In this document: positions 1 to 12,971 of the stretch, in pieces | How the letters are laid out: each line of letters begins with the position of its first letter | Numbering within the stretch: the stretch's first letter is position 1 | NCBI GenBank assembly: GCA_032164245.1 | Contig: JAVMKO010000001.1 | Location: 62,850,892 to 62,914,891 of the forward strand | Reading direction: 5' to 3' | Length of the DNA stretch: 64,000 nt | Source: Sternotherus odoratus | Taxonomy: Eukaryota > Chordata > Testudines > Kinosternidae | Translations under genes and position numbers: made by a program | Notes under the pieces: model-generated | Database searches by the model: none | What the model was told of the DNA's origin: nothing | What the model saw: the letters and a program-made list of their open reading frames with translations, nothing else

Positions 1-1371
1 AGGCTTCACCAAAAACTGTTACTCTTCCTTCACAAGGGACAGGAAGTTGGTTGAGCCTTGTCTTCACTCCTCACTGCTACAATGTGCTAGCCAGAAGAGT
101 AAAACCAGCATAAGAAGGCAAGTTAGCTGAAGTCTGTAAAGGGATGCAGAAAGGTACTTCTGTTCCTAGGATCAAGAAAACAGGGAAGTAATTGCGAGGA
201 ACTCTGAGTTGCAATTCCTTCTCAGGCCTCCTCCCGGCACAATTACACCTGGCTCTTACTCAGGGTTTAGAGTAAAACATTAATCTAGCCCTTCAGGATT
301 ACTGCATCATATTCCATATTTGGAAAATTATCATAAAAAACAGATGCAGATTATTTTGATATATGATAATAAAATTTAATTTTTTTTAATTTGCTCATTT
401 GTATCTGACTTTCAAAGTAATAACTGATAAATGCAATTTACATCTGACACAGATTATGCAGCAATACTTTAAATCTGAAGCATTAAAAAATCTGTGACAA
501 AGAAATGCCCTAAAGGACAATAGGGTAAAAGTTATTATTATCTGGAGATTTTAGACTGAGGCTGAGAATATTTAAGTACAATGTCATATAAGTAAAACAT
601 GAAGAGAGTTTTTTGTGTATCTAAGGAATGAATTTATGGTTAGCTCTTAAAAGTGAACTTAATTTTAAAAAGGAATTCTAAAATACCCTTTAAGATCCTG
701 TATCGTTATTAGAATAAATTACTCAAAATAAATATTTAATACATTTAAAGCCAAATACATTTTAAAATTACTCACCCACCTTCACCTCCAGGACACCACA
801 AACAGCTAAAATGCTGTAAGTTATGCTACTTCCTTCTCAGCTTTGGGGGGTTGGTGGCAAGAATTAAAACTTTCCAGAAACCTGAACCTCATATTTAATT
901 TTCATAAGGAAAATTAAACCCTTCACTTCACTTTGAAAATGATGTATTTAATCATGTCAAAGCTAGTTGCACATGCATTCTGTAATTCAATGCAGACAGA
1001 TAATTGTTTGTATTTGTTGATTTTGAAAGCATTTCAGTGCATCATTAAAAGAGAAAATCACCTAATAATTCTTATTACTTTTTCTAAGAAACTGAATACT
1101 GAATTGGAATCAGCTGCCAGGTAATTATGTTGTGCTCTACCATGTGAAAAGCTGAGTTTTGATCAATGAACTCAGGCTCCTCTTCTCTGTTTAAAGAGGG
1201 TAGGAGTGTTCCAAATGTGACAGTCAGTCCAGACTGGGGACAAGCAGGGGTAGTCTTGAGTTTTAATTATGAGGCTGATTGGCCTGCTAGAAGAGCATAG
1301 TTCAGTTGATGGAGTACAGAACTGAGTGTAAAAGATTTGGGTTCTGCACCATGTGAGACCCAAGTGGTATG
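1..1371. other. Unique AT-rich non-coding DNA
   Basis: I see no gene and no recognisable repeat with termini here. Reading frames are short and interrupted. The stretch ends where a hAT element begins. Confidence 0.5.
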
Positions 1372-1589
1372 CAGTGCTGGCTCTAACTTTTTTGCCACCC
1401 CCAAACAAAAAAAAAGAGTGGTCAGAGGAGCGAACCAGGGGCGGGGGGGGGGGAGAGGGAAGGAGGGAGGGAAGGAGCTGCAGTGCAGCTGGAGGAGCGA
1501 AGCGAGGGGCTGAGTGGCCGGAATGCCACCTTTTACAGCGTGCGGCCCCAGGCACATGCTTGCTATTCTGGTGCCTGGAGCCAGCCCTG
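1372..1589. mobile_element. Short non-autonomous hAT element with 8-bp TSD
   Basis: The left end reads CAGTGCTGGCTCTAA and the right end, reverse-complemented, reads CAGGGCTGGCTCCAG, so the ends form an imperfect terminal inverted repeat with the CAG start common in hAT MITEs. The flanks are GTGGTATG (1364-1371) and GTTGTATG (1590-1597), an 8-bp target-site duplication with one mismatch, as hAT transposases produce. The 218-bp inside has an A-run, a poly-G run (from about 1443) and a GC-rich right half. It has no coding capacity. Short reading frames across it on both strands are artefacts of the purine-rich stretch. Confidence 0.75.
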
Positions 1590-2257
1590 GTTGTATGCTG
1601 CAGCTAATTCATTGGGTAACACTTCTGTGTGTGCATGTGTGTCTTTTTCCTCACAGCAAAGTGGATGTAATAATATTTGCTGACCTCTGTAAAAGTGCAC
1701 CAAGCTCTACAGCTGAAAAGAGCTATATCAAATACAAATCATAATTATCCTCTTCAATCCAAAACTCAATTCAGCTTTTGCTATGGAGCTACAACCAATG
1801 CCTACATAATTATCTTTTTTAAAAAGATACCTATTGGAACTCCCTGTGATACTGCACCCCATATTCTTCACAGAGATACAATTAGGATATATTCTGTACA
1901 TATGCCTTGTAAGGTATTATCCTAAAAGTCTTGGTCTGCTAAACATTAATATCTCGTCGGATTTTATGTGCTATCATTGTATGTAAAATTATGAACTTTG
2001 TCTAGATATGTGTTACTGAAACATGTTGTGAGGTTGCAAGAGCCCACAAGCAGCTTTTCAGGCACAACGGTAAAAAGGCCAAACAATGTCAATGGCTCAT
2101 TGAGGAAATGCACACAAGCACAAGCATTACCCCAAGAACTGTGTGCAATAGAAACCTCCCAGAAATAGCTCAGCACAATGGGAACTGTTTGATTCAGGTC
2201 ACAGCAAAAGAGCTTTCCAGCAAGTGGAAAGAAAATATAAGAGGGTGACAATGACAT
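1590..2257. other. Unique non-coding DNA
   Basis: There is no gene, repeat terminus or RNA signature that I can support. It contains a short CTGTGTGTGCATGTGTGTC dinucleotide-rich tract near 1625. Confidence 0.45.
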
Positions 2258-2971
2258 CATGATGGGTCCTCACTCTCCTTACAATAACATACCTGGGAAC
2301 ACCAGAGGATCAAAGACTGACCTGGGGGAAGTGATGGTTCCAGGCTAAAGGGGTTTTTAGACTGTAAATGGAACACCTGCGGATTCCAAGCTGTCGACAA
2401 GTGCAGCTTGTCCCTTAAGAATCTGAAGCCTGCTTGTATGATCTCCTATGGTGAGAATCTGTTATTCATAACCCATTTATTTAGTATATTAAGATCAGTT
2501 TGTATTTTTGTTTAATTGCTAGGCAATCTGCTTTGATCTGTTTGCTATCGCCTATAATCTCTTAAAATCTATCTTTTGTAGTTACTAAACTTGTTTTTGT
2601 TTTATCTAAAATCATAACTCGGGGCAAAAGGCTGTTGCATATTCCTCTCCACATTGAGGGAGGTGAATTTTATGAACTTCTCCTGTACAGTTCCCTTTGC
2701 AGTGCAAGATGGTATAATTTTGGGTTTATACTCCAGAAGGGGGCATGCCTAAGGAGATGGGAGTAGATTTCCCATGTAGGGGCTGGTTAGAGAGCCTGCT
2801 TGAAACTGCAGCTGGATGTGTCCCTACCTGTATGTATGCTGATGCAAGTGCAGGCTGGTAAAATTTGTAGCTTGTCACAGTAATACACTGTGAAAGAGAG
2901 TGCAGGCTGGTGGGTCAGGGGGCTCAGTGGTACCCCATTTCCAGGTGGTACCCCAGGGGGAACTCATCACA
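2258..2971 (+). repeat. Solo-LTR-like repeat (Gypsy-type guess)
   Basis: About 714 bp has the build of an LTR. It starts near TGATGGGTCC and ends in GGGGGAACTCATCACA, so the two ends are inverted relatives (TGATGGGT against ACTCATCA). It contains AGTTACTAAACTTG near 2580, which looks like a decayed polyadenylation region, followed by a T-rich stretch. The text resembles a repeat that I believe is abundant in turtle genomes, but that is memory and not a search. No target-site duplication is evident and no internal coding region follows it, so it would be a solo LTR. The boundaries are uncertain by several bases. Confidence 0.45.
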
Positions 2972-3057
2972 CTCTCCCATCTAGTAATCCAGACCTTAGA
3001 AGGAATTCAACCTTCTGAGTGATAAGACTATCATGACAACACTAGGAATTCTCACTA

Positions 3058-3244
3058 CAGTCGGACCCCGGAATACCGCACCCTGCGATAGCGTGAATCC
3101 GTTTATAGCACGGGGCGCAGCTGGCTCCTGATGTCAGCGGTGGGCACTGTTTGATGCAGTGGAACCCCACAATACCGTGACCCCACACTTATCGTGATTG
3201 GGGTTTTTTTTATCCTGATCGTCGCGGTATTGCGGGTCCGACTG
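3058..3244. mobile_element. Tigger/pogo-like MITE with TA target duplication
   Basis: The element is 187 bp. It begins CAGTCGGACCCCGGAATACCG and its other end is CGGTATTGCGGGTCCGACTG, a terminal inverted repeat of about 20 bp with few mismatches. It is flanked by TA on both sides (3056-3057 and 3245-3246). The TA target and the CAGT start fit the Tc1/mariner superfamily, Tigger/pogo branch. Inside, a second relative of the terminus (GTGGAACCCCACAATACCGTGA, about 3158-3180) suggests internal duplication. It is too short to code for a transposase. Confidence 0.8.
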
Positions 3245-3246
3245 TA

Positions 3247-6200
3247 ATCTCTAGGATTGCTCTCGATCCTTAGAGAAGCTTGGCATGGACATGAAAAGAC
3301 AATACCGATAAAAATAAAAGGAGGAACAAATTACATCCCTCTGCAAGATTTAACCACAATGGATAAACACTTTGGTTTAATTATTGGCCTCTGCTTTGGA
3401 GTCCTTTGACATGTGCTCTTCTGCTCCAGGTTTTCTTTCTTTGAGTAACTGCTTCAATAATGGTGAGTTTTATACCAGGATCTGAAGTTGGTGAAAATAG
3501 AATTAATTCTGATTTTCTTGGGGAGGTAGATCTAGAATGAAAGTTTTCCCCCAGCTCCCTCATATTTATTTCTGGGCTCTGTTGGCCATACATATTGAAT
3601 GATCATAGCTTCTGTGATAGTTACAGAAAAGAGAGATGTCCTATCTGATAGTGAATAGGGAGATGGTGGAGGCTGCAAAATCCTCATTTAATATTATCTC
3701 TTCAGCTCATTTTACTCATAAGATGGCTGAATATGTATTAGACACCAGTTGAAACTGTGTGTCCCACAAAGTAAATTACAATATTCTTGTCCTCAAGCTA
3801 CTACTGCAGTGAGGCCTTCATTGAAGACCCATGCGATGTTACTGTTGACGGCTATTGAAGTTGTTCCTTTAGTTCAAGTACTTTTTTAAAAAAGTAGTGC
3901 ATTTTATTCTCTATCATTTACCAGGTGTCTGTGTATCTTTCACCACAGATCATGACAGTGTCAGCCAAGCCGTCCAATGCTTTTGGCCTACAGAAGCAGC
4001 ATACACTTTTTAATTTAATGAGATAAACCAAAACTCTCCACTGAGTCAATCTGAGATTCTAAATTTAAGCAAGGTGGAAAAGAGATTCAATTATTAATCT
4101 TAAATAATTCTCTGTCTGCCTTCCCATTGCATGAGCCACAATGATGGAAACAGCGGATTTTGGTGGCTCAACAAAAAGTAAGGAGTTACAACCATTATCA
4201 ATTATAAAAAAAACACATTTTTTATTTTGCTTCCTCATTTAGCTCATGCTTATTAGCACTTCCCTATTTGCTTGATCCTAAAGAGAGGCTGCCAAAAATA
4301 GAAAACATTTTCACATACAAGGTTTATAAAGACTTTGGGAATAATTTCTTATTAAATGGATTAATGAACCAAACTGCAAGTCAAACACTTCTTACATACA
4401 CAACATACCTCTGGTGTTTCAGATACTGTCGGACATGACATCTTCACTTGGTATTTCATTTTTTAAATAGTTTACTGAGCTAACTCTGCATCCACTGAAC
4501 ATTTTCAGCACCATGGACACTTCATAATTATGGACTTTGTACCATAGTAACACAAAGCAGAAGCATCTTCATAGTACCTGAAATTGTGACTAAATTCAGT
4601 GTTTTATACTGTGACATTGCAATAGGTACAAAGTACCTAGAGTTAAAACATTTTATTTTACAAGAAATAATCATATTTCACTCATCCATTATTCAATTTA
4701 TCACTTGAAAGAAGTAAATTTAATGGGAACAGAAGTCTTTCACCTGATTCTGTATAATTCATTTTAGTGTATCACTATAAACAAATAACTTCAATATCCA
4801 TGAATTAATAATTCTTTCACTCAAGTGGAAATAGTGAATCGTTTTTCTCATTTGTTTGCATATTTTAGCGAATCACAATACCAACTGAATTATGTCAGGT
4901 ATCGTTTCAAAAGATTCACATCCCCATAATCCCTCCACTAACATTCTTTAATATAACTATCCACCTGATATTGAATTAGACAAGAACTGATGAAAAAGTT
5001 TACTATATTCATTATATAAAGTGTCTATTTTGAATATTATAATCTGAAAATATGAAAACACCATCCCACTATGTGAGAAACATGTAGCCTGTGCTTTAAT
5101 GAAACCTATAAATCTTTCCACAAAAACAAATGACCAAACACCAACACATCCACAAACCAACCACCACTGAAAAAAATAAAGTACAGTATTTAAATCTGAA
5201 CTAAATCCAATTCAGAATACTTGAATCACTGATTACAATACTTCCTTTTCATTACCAGACAGGTGAACAACCACCAAATATTTAAAGGTTTCTGGAAACC
5301 ACTCTGCATGTGCTCTATTTCTGTTCCAGGTACAGAGATCACTGGATAGCAAACCTCTCCCTGAAACAGGTTAAAGAAAAAGGACAAATTTCTGTTATGC
5401 ATCAAGATTAGAATTAGTTCATTTTTTTTGTTAAAACACTTGATGAAAATGCTGCTTTTGACAAATTCAAACATTTCAGTAAATATGTCATTTTGACACA
5501 CATTGCAGCAGGAAAAACGTTAAATAAAAAAATATTTCAGAAGTCTCAAATTATTTCAATATTTTTATTTCCATTTTTATATTTTTACATTTCATAATAG
5601 TTAAGATAGTCTATGTCAAAGTATCAAACTTGGTTTACAACACAGACACTGATATAGTTATCTTTTGCACTACTAACTAGCAGCTGTCCTTTGCAGTTTT
5701 AAAATAAAAAGAGAATAAAGATTTCATCTATTATATTACATTAAGACATATAATATGCACTACTTCTACCACTGATGAGTTATGAATTAATGTAAAATAA
5801 TATTTTTAAATGAAAAAATAAAATTCAAAATGAGATTTCAGAAATCCAAAACTATTTCTTCAGTCATTCTGATTTATGGGAAATTTCAAAAATATTTGTT
5901 TCTGTTCCAGTGCAGACCAAACCTAATTCTGAGTTTCCACCAGCTCTACCTAAAAATACATTACCCAACTCCAGTTTTCATTCTTATTATAGTAATGCAT
6001 AGAGGATCATAGGATATCAAGGCCTCATTGTGCTTGATGCTGTACAAAACACATGAGTAAGAAACTGTCCCTCTGACCTGAACACCTTACAGCCTACATA
6101 CATGAGACAGAAAAGAGCATTATATAAGCGAAGTGCATACATGTAAATTCCATGCACCTTTTTTTTAATGCATGGTTAGAAGTGTTTTGTATATGTTTGT

Positions 6201-9200
6201 TTTATCCCCTACACTGGCAACCAGAACACTATTTTTCTAAAGGATATGGTGATTCAGTATTCCCACTGGTGAGAACAGAATTAGTGATTCTAGCACCCCA
6301 TTTAAGTCTTTATAGTTGATTCCTCAAGATTACCAGAGACTAGAACCATGTTCTACCATCACAATCGCCTTGCTGAAAAAAAATCTTAAATTGGGGACTG
6401 TGGAAAAAATTTTGCAGCTTACACTTGGACAATGTCTCCTAAACCAAATTCATACCAACGAAAAAAACTCTACCAGAGGTACAAGAGATGGTTCTGACCT
6501 CCTTTTACTTCAATCTGAAATATAGCTTGGAGAAGCAGTAGCACACCGCAGAGCTGGGGCAAGTGTTCAGGACATAGGAAACATATAGAGGAACAGTAAT
6601 GTTAATTCTCCTTTAGTATTATTCCTCTAGATGGTGAGGGAAAAGGTTCAATTGCATTCATAGCAAGACGGTTAAAATTATCCATCACGGAAGAGGAGCT
6701 ACTTCCCCACAAATTATCCCTACAATTGACATGAGGCGTTCAGTGCAGAAATCCACATAAACTCATCTGATCTGCATTTCTCACTCCCCTGGGTTATGTT
6801 TTGTCCCTTAAAAACATTAAATTGACCCTACATTTCTCCTCCATTTGCTCTATAATTTTCTCCTATAAGGATGGTTTATTACCCAAGTCCTGCCCTGGTT
6901 CTCACACCACTGGAATAGATCTTATCACCAGCTGAGTGGTGGGAGCAACCATTACCAAAATGACACAAATTGGGGCAGTACTGCCACATTCAAGCCCCAA
7001 CGTTTTCTGCAGAACTTTAGCACTCCCTTCCTCCAGCTCTTTGTCTTTCTTTCCTTCCTCAAATTCTCATAAATGAAAGCAAATGCCAAGTCACAGTCAA
7101 CCTCCCAGTCGCCAGCTAACTCCAGGAGGGATGTACCTTAACTATAGCCCAATGTCTGGAACAGCATATGACGCCAGGCCTAACATGCTGGGAGAGATGG
7201 GGACAATGCCAAGGCTCCTCCTACTGCTCACTCACCCCTCTCACCCCACCTTCGTGGGAGGAGAGAGTAATAGCTCTGCAGAGCCTGCTTTCCTCTTTGT
7301 GCCACTGGGGCAGAGGAATAAGGGGGTGCTTTAGGCCTCCTTATTGTCCTGGGCAGGCATGCAGAGTAGGCGAGAACCTGGCCCTAACTCTCTCTGTTTG
7401 GATCCCAGCAATTATCTACAGAAAACGATACTGATAGCTCCTGTTGGTAACTACTCAGCTTGAAAAGTATTGTGGAGTGTGGATAAAGCTATTCTGTGAC
7501 AATAAGCAAAACAAAATGTAAAGTTTGTTTGGAGATTGAATTCTGACTCTCCTCTGACTGAATTTCAGAGCTGATAATCCTTGCACACATTTCTTTCTTA
7601 CTGTTTCTTGCTGCCAAAGTACATAGTGGGATTTCAAATAAAGCAATCTAAGGATGAAAGATGTAAAACAATCTAATAGAATAAATCTCTACCACTGGGA
7701 GATTTCCATACACTCAGGTGCCTTTTAACTACTTACTAAGCAAAAATACTACTGTGTTTTCCAGTCTCCATTCTTAACAGTAAAATCATCTTATTAGTTT
7801 CAAATCATGATGTTTGCTGTTTCTTTCTGGCTAGGAGTCTATGTTTCAGCTCATAGGAATATGCAATCATATTGATCATATATAATTGATCATACATTAG
7901 CTATTCTCTTGGATTGTCCAAAATAATCAGTATATACCACTTAATGTTCAGCATTCTTCCATCTGTCAGTCAATCAAGTTTCCCAGTGCATTGCATACAA
8001 AGCAACAAGACCCATAAAAAGATTTAGACCATTTTGTTGAGTGACTGAAAAAGATGTCATGATAATTTGTAGCCGCACGGTGCCATTGATTTTTAAATAG
8101 AAAGAGAGAAGTAGGGGGTGGGAGCGGCAACCAGAGAGGCAGATTCTGGCTGCACGATTCTTGACAAGAAGCTGGAGGAGAGCCAAAAACATAGGGTGCA
8201 GGCACAGGACTTTTTCATGGCTATCCACTGTAACTGTATGTAACTATATAACTGTATGGACTTCAGGGGAATGCTGGATCTGAGTGCCATGTCTTCTACA
8301 AGCTTGGCAGGGGGCAAACCAGCTCCACTGCAAAAATGGTAAAGACATTTGAGGTTTAACTAAATATAGCCCTCAATATTTAACATACCACTGTATTATT
8401 ACACCAATTCTATGGTATTGTTAAAAATACTGGGTTCAAGCCAACATTGATTATTCTTACTGGAATCAAAATGCTCAATCCTCAGATTGTATAAAATGGA
8501 ACAACTCTCTTGATATCAGTGATTTAAAAGTGCTGACCCATTGTGACGAAAACCACAGTCTAAGCTGCTTTTTCATACTTTATTTCAATGTATAAAAACA
8601 TTTATACATTCTTCATTCAGAATTCTATATGGTTTTGTCTCCATTTGCGTAACTGTATGCAGAAAACATTTTATTTCTATCTCCTTTTCTAGGGAGACTC
8701 ACATTGGGAGAAGTTATATATAAGCATCATGACAACACTGTGTTTAACATCTCCTTATTTCAGCAGAAATGTCTGGCTTTTATTCTCCGCAGAAGAATAA
8801 TAAAAAAGAATACCGACCACAAAAGGAAGTGATAAATGACAGCAACGGACATCCTTTAAGAATTATTACTTGAAACAGTCTTCCACCCTGACTATTTGTC
8901 AGCTGTTGTGGGTAAAAAAAAAAGCCTGCAAACATATTTGCCCCACCATAAATCTCCTACCTTCCAGGTCATATGAAAGCCACTTAGATTGCTACTGAAC
9001 ATTTGCATTTTAACTACAAGGCAAATCATTTCATGATTGTCTCCTTGCTGTGACTCTGCCCAGATTTTTAAATTACTACGTTCAGTTTCAGTATATAACT
9101 TAAATTCCAACTAGTCCATCACTGTTATCTTCTCCTTGACATAGTTCAAATGCTAGATCTTTGAAAATGGCCCACTGCTATGCAGCAGCTTTGCTGGCAC

Positions 9201-9977
9201 CGGTACTGCTTGCCTTTACTAACTGGGTTTCAGACAGTTTTAAAGTCCAGTAGCAGCCCCACTCGATCTGCACCACAAACTTCTTCCAACCAAAGCAGTC
9301 ACTCCCTTGGCACTTGCTACAATAGGACTTTTAGTTCATGTTTAAGAGCACTAAGCTGACCAACAGTCAACAGCATGCTATGGACTTTCACATTGAACAT
9401 GCCCTTAGGATTTTAATGAAAATCACAAATATGATTGAACTTGTCAAATAAATTAAGAATACTGTTGTATCAGTAAGGAGACATGATCCAGGGTTCAGTA
9501 AAAAGGAAGATATTTATTTAGGTATAACATTCAGAGGAGAACAGACTCTTGTCTGTATGCATTCAGGTCAAGGGAAATACACAAAGGAGCAGAGGGAAAT
9601 CAGCTATAGAAAGCTTCTGTAGACCAGCCCATGGACACCCCAGAGTAGACAACATCCTCTGACTTTCTCATGTCTTGCACATTGTGTAGTTATTCACATT
9701 TTCAAAATGTCTATATAAAGAGTGCAAAACACTACCAATTAGGTTTTAGTGGCATTTTAACCTCACTTTGAACTGGTGTAAATGATACAAGGTGCAGGGC
9801 AAAGGAGAATTGGGCCCTATCACTATAATACAACATACTGTACAAACACAGAGGATTTTACAATGTTACTAACAGACCTTCCCTCTGATGTCAAGTAATT
9901 GTATAAGGAATTTGTGCAAGTACTTTAAGTAATAAAATAAAAGAAAACTGAGGGTTTAATGAATATCTATTAAACAT
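3247..9977. other. Long unique non-coding stretch
   Basis: This is AT-rich DNA with no supportable gene. Short reading frames such as 7083-7334 have no homology I recognise and no splice context that I trust. The only repeat-like piece that I can point to is at about 6010-6110. The rest may be intronic or intergenic. Confidence 0.45.
6010..6112 (+). repeat. Degenerate old interspersed repeat
   Basis: The text runs CTCATTGTGCTTGATGCTGT, then a run ending in ACAAAACAC, then a CTGTCCCTCTGACCTG stretch and ACCTTACAGCCTACATAC. This is the pattern of a widespread ancient amniote repeat in which a 'distribution' segment is followed by 'cagtccctgcc...gcttacagtct'. A similar fragment lies at about 54313-54362. 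The family assignment (MIR/L2/CR1 tail) is open. Confidence 0.3.
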
Positions 9978-10400
9978 AAGAATGGCCATACTGGATCAGA
10001 CTAAAGGTCCATCCAACCCAGTATCTTGTCTACTGACAATGGCCAATGCCAAGTGCCCCAGAGTGAGTGAACCTAACAGGTAGCGATCAAGTGATCTCTC
10101 TCCTGCCATCCATCAGCCCCCTCTGACAAACAGAGGCTAGGGACACCATTCCTTACCCATCCTGGCTAATAGCCATCAATGGACTTGACCTCCTGAATTT
10201 ATCCAGTTCTCTTTTAAACCCTGTTATAGTCCTAGCCTTCACAACCTCCTCACGCAAGGAGTTCCACATGTTGACTGCACTGTGCGAAGACCTTCCTTTC
10301 CTTTGTTTCAAACCTGCTGCCCATTAATTTCATTTGGTGGCCCCTAGTTCTTATTTTATAGGAAAAAGTAAATAACTTTTCGTTATTCCTTATTGAATAT
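9978..10400 (-). mobile_element. CR1 LINE 3' end (antisense, non-coding)
   Basis: The plus strand reads AGAATGGCCATACTGGATCA, then GGTCCATCCAACCCAGTATC, and later AGGCTAGGGACACCATTCCT and AACCCTGTTATAGTCCTAGC. I recognise this as the reverse complement of the 3' region of a CR1-type LINE of turtles and crocodilians. It lies downstream of the reverse transcriptase in full copies. The copy is severely 5'-truncated, as CR1 copies usually are, so it has no coding sequence. The 3' end lies at the low-coordinate side, after a run ending TAAACATA. A (TA)36 microsatellite begins about 50 bp beyond the other end. Confidence 0.75.
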
Positions 10401-10445
10401 AACTTTAGGTTATGTGTGTTTGTATGTGTGTATACACACACACAC

Positions 10446-10448
<3 letters not shown>

Positions 10449-10520
<72 letters not shown>
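10449..10520. repeat. (TA)36 microsatellite
   Basis: This is an uninterrupted TA dinucleotide run of 72 bp, preceded by a short (CA)n/(TG)n mixed tract (about 10410-10446). The purity suggests a recent or actively variable tract. Confidence 0.97.
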
Positions 10521-10521
<1 letters not shown>

Positions 10522-11921
10522 CACCTATGGTGAAAAGTGGTCATGGCAAGTGAAAGCCATTGGAACTTTAAATAATTAGGAAAGTCCTCTGTTACAGAAG
10601 GAACATCTGAGTTAATTACTAATTTTTCCACACAAAAAATCTGTATTAAAGAGAAATTTAAGGATGGTGAATGAAGCATTCTTAATAATACTAATTAATA
10701 ATGATAATAAAAAGAATGAATGTAATGTCAGGATAAATATACAGCTTTAACTTTACCCACTTAAGCTATTGCCATATAGAAATCACATACTATTCCTTAA
10801 ATAATATTTTTCATTTAACCTTAGCCACATGTCCACAGTATCTACCAATATATTTTTGTTATTCTTGCTTACTTGTTTTCAGTTCAAACTATAAAAGCAC
10901 AATAGGAGTTTAGTGATAGGTTATATATATACATTTAGTTTTCTAATAAATATTATGATGACTTGTATTTTGTCACCACAACAATTCACATACAAATAAA
11001 ATAAAAACAAAAACTAGGTTCTTCATTTCATGAGATAGTTTTAACTTGTTAATAATTCATTGCTGCACAGTACTGATTTGCAGGCTAAGGACCCAGATGT
11101 ATCTAGTAGACTTGCATAGCTCTGTGCACTGGAGAACTCAAGGAAGGTTTCTCTCTCTAGTGAAGAATCACTTCATAAGTTCCACTTTGGGTGTTCAACT
11201 ACTGTGCTTACATGACATGTTATGACCTTAATAAATGAAAATTACAAGATATTTTTTAATAATTAGTTCTGACGGTACCATCATTATGGAAATCATTTTT
11301 CTTATGCAAAGATACCAAACATAGAGAACTCGTATTTGGTTTGTTGACAGATTTTGTTGAGACAAACTTCAAGACAAGTCTGAAGATAATAGGTTCCATA
11401 GTTTTAAAGTTATGAAAATGTAGATTGCACAATTTCTTAGCAAAGACTTCCAATTTCACAAAAAGGCAAGAATTTTGATTGCATATAGTGAATATACATT
11501 GACATATACATAAATTATTTTACAACCAGTGTTTTTTCACCTTGGCAAAGCACAGAAGCTTTGTGCTCTATTTACAAAGCAAATTTGAAGTTTGAAAGTT
11601 CAGCTACTTGTGAGCAACCCCTCCAGAATATTTTTTAAAACTTGGGTAAAATATAATTTTGCATCTCACAAGTTACATCCCATTGCATGATGAAAAACAT
11701 AGTTAGAAATACTACTTTGCTTAAGCCATGCTGACCCCCATCATCACTTACATTATGCACATAATCATTGTATTCCAATGAAACTCAATACGTTGTGCAC
11801 ACTGTGGAATGCATGTATCAGCCAAAGAGGAATTTAATGTTAGTAATATTTGGATTTTGACACTTAAGTTACATTAAAGCTCAATTCTTATTTCAAGGAC
11901 TGATGGCAAATTAAATCATCC
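10521..11921. other. Unique AT-rich non-coding DNA
   Basis: No gene or repeat with termini is visible. Reading frames are short and lack recognisable motifs. Confidence 0.5.
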
Positions 11922-12059
11922 CTTTACAGCAGGGGTGGGGAATCTCCAGCCCGCAGGCCTTATACGTCCCGCCAAAGCCTTCCGTCCGGTCCACGCGCGT
12001 CCCTGGCCGGCGGCTCCCCCAGGCGCTTCCCGGCCCCTTCGCCGAACGTGGAACCACCC

Positions 12060-12560
12060 CCGCCTGGCGGCCTGGGCGGCTCCGCGCTCAGCAAAGAGGC
12101 CGGAAGTGCCTCGGGGAGCCGCCGGCCAGGGACGCGCGGGGGTGGCTCTGCGCTCCGGCCGGCAGGCGGGCGTGGCTCCGCGCTGGGGCCAGCAAGCGCC
12201 TGGGGGAGCCGCCGGCCAGGGACACGCATGGCCCACCAGGTGGGCGTGGCTATGTGCTCCGGCCGGCATGCAGGCGTGGCTCCGCGCTGGGGCCAGCAAG
12301 CGCCTGGGGGAGCCGCCGGCCAGGGACACGCATGGCCCACCAGGTGGGCGTGGCTATGTGCTCCGGCCGGCATGCAGGCGTGGCTCCGCGCTGGGGCCGG
12401 CAAGCGCCTGGGGGAGCCGCCGGCCAGGGACGCGCATGGCCCACCAGGTGGGCATGGCTTTGTGCTCCGGCCGGCAGGCAGGCGTGGCTCCGCGCTGGGG
12501 CCGGCAAGCGCCTGGGGGAGCCGCTGGCCAGGGACGCGCGGGGGCCGCCAGGCGGGGGCG
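12060..12560. repeat. 104-bp GC-rich tandem repeat inside hAT
   Basis: The anchor CGCTGGGGCC recurs at 12181, 12285, 12389 and 12493, exactly 104 bp apart. A diverged copy anchors at 12085 (96 bp before). Each unit contains CTGGGGGAGCCGCCGGCCAG and GCTCCGGCCGGCA segments. The middle copies are nearly identical, which points to recent homogenisation or replication slippage. 104 is not a multiple of three, so no conserved protein repeat can be encoded. Confidence 0.95.
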
Positions 12561-12860
12561 GCTCGAACCTGGGGGGGGGGCCGCCGGCGCCGCGGGGAGC
12601 CGACAGTCAATGGGGTGTGGGGGGGAGGCCAGGGTGAGCGAGGTGTGGGTGCAGGAGGGAAGGAAGCTGGGCTGGGTGGGTCAGGCATGGGGGGCAGGAG
12701 GCTGGGTTGGGAGGGAGGAGGAGGTTTGCTTCGGTGGGGTGGGCTGGGCCAGGCAGGGGTGGGGGAAGAAAAGCAGTTAGATGGGAGGCTGGGTGGGGGT
12801 AAAGCAACATCACCCCCTACACCCAGGCTGACAGCGGGAGCTGACTGGGGCAGGCAGCAG

Positions 12861-12971
12861 GACCCCGGCTGGCAAGGGGCCAGCGGGGAAACCCCAAAGC
12901 AGTGCAGAGCTAAGCACTCCGCCTGCCACTGCTTTGGGGTTTCCCCCGCTGGCCCCTTGCCAGCTGGGGTC
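12861..12971. repeat. 44-bp-arm inverted repeat inside hAT
   Basis: The left arm 12861-12904 (starting GACCCCGGCTGGCAAGGGGC) is the near-perfect reverse complement of the right arm 12928-12971 (ending GCCAGCTGGGGTC), with a spacer of 23 bp. A strong cruciform or RNA hairpin is possible. Confidence 0.85.
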
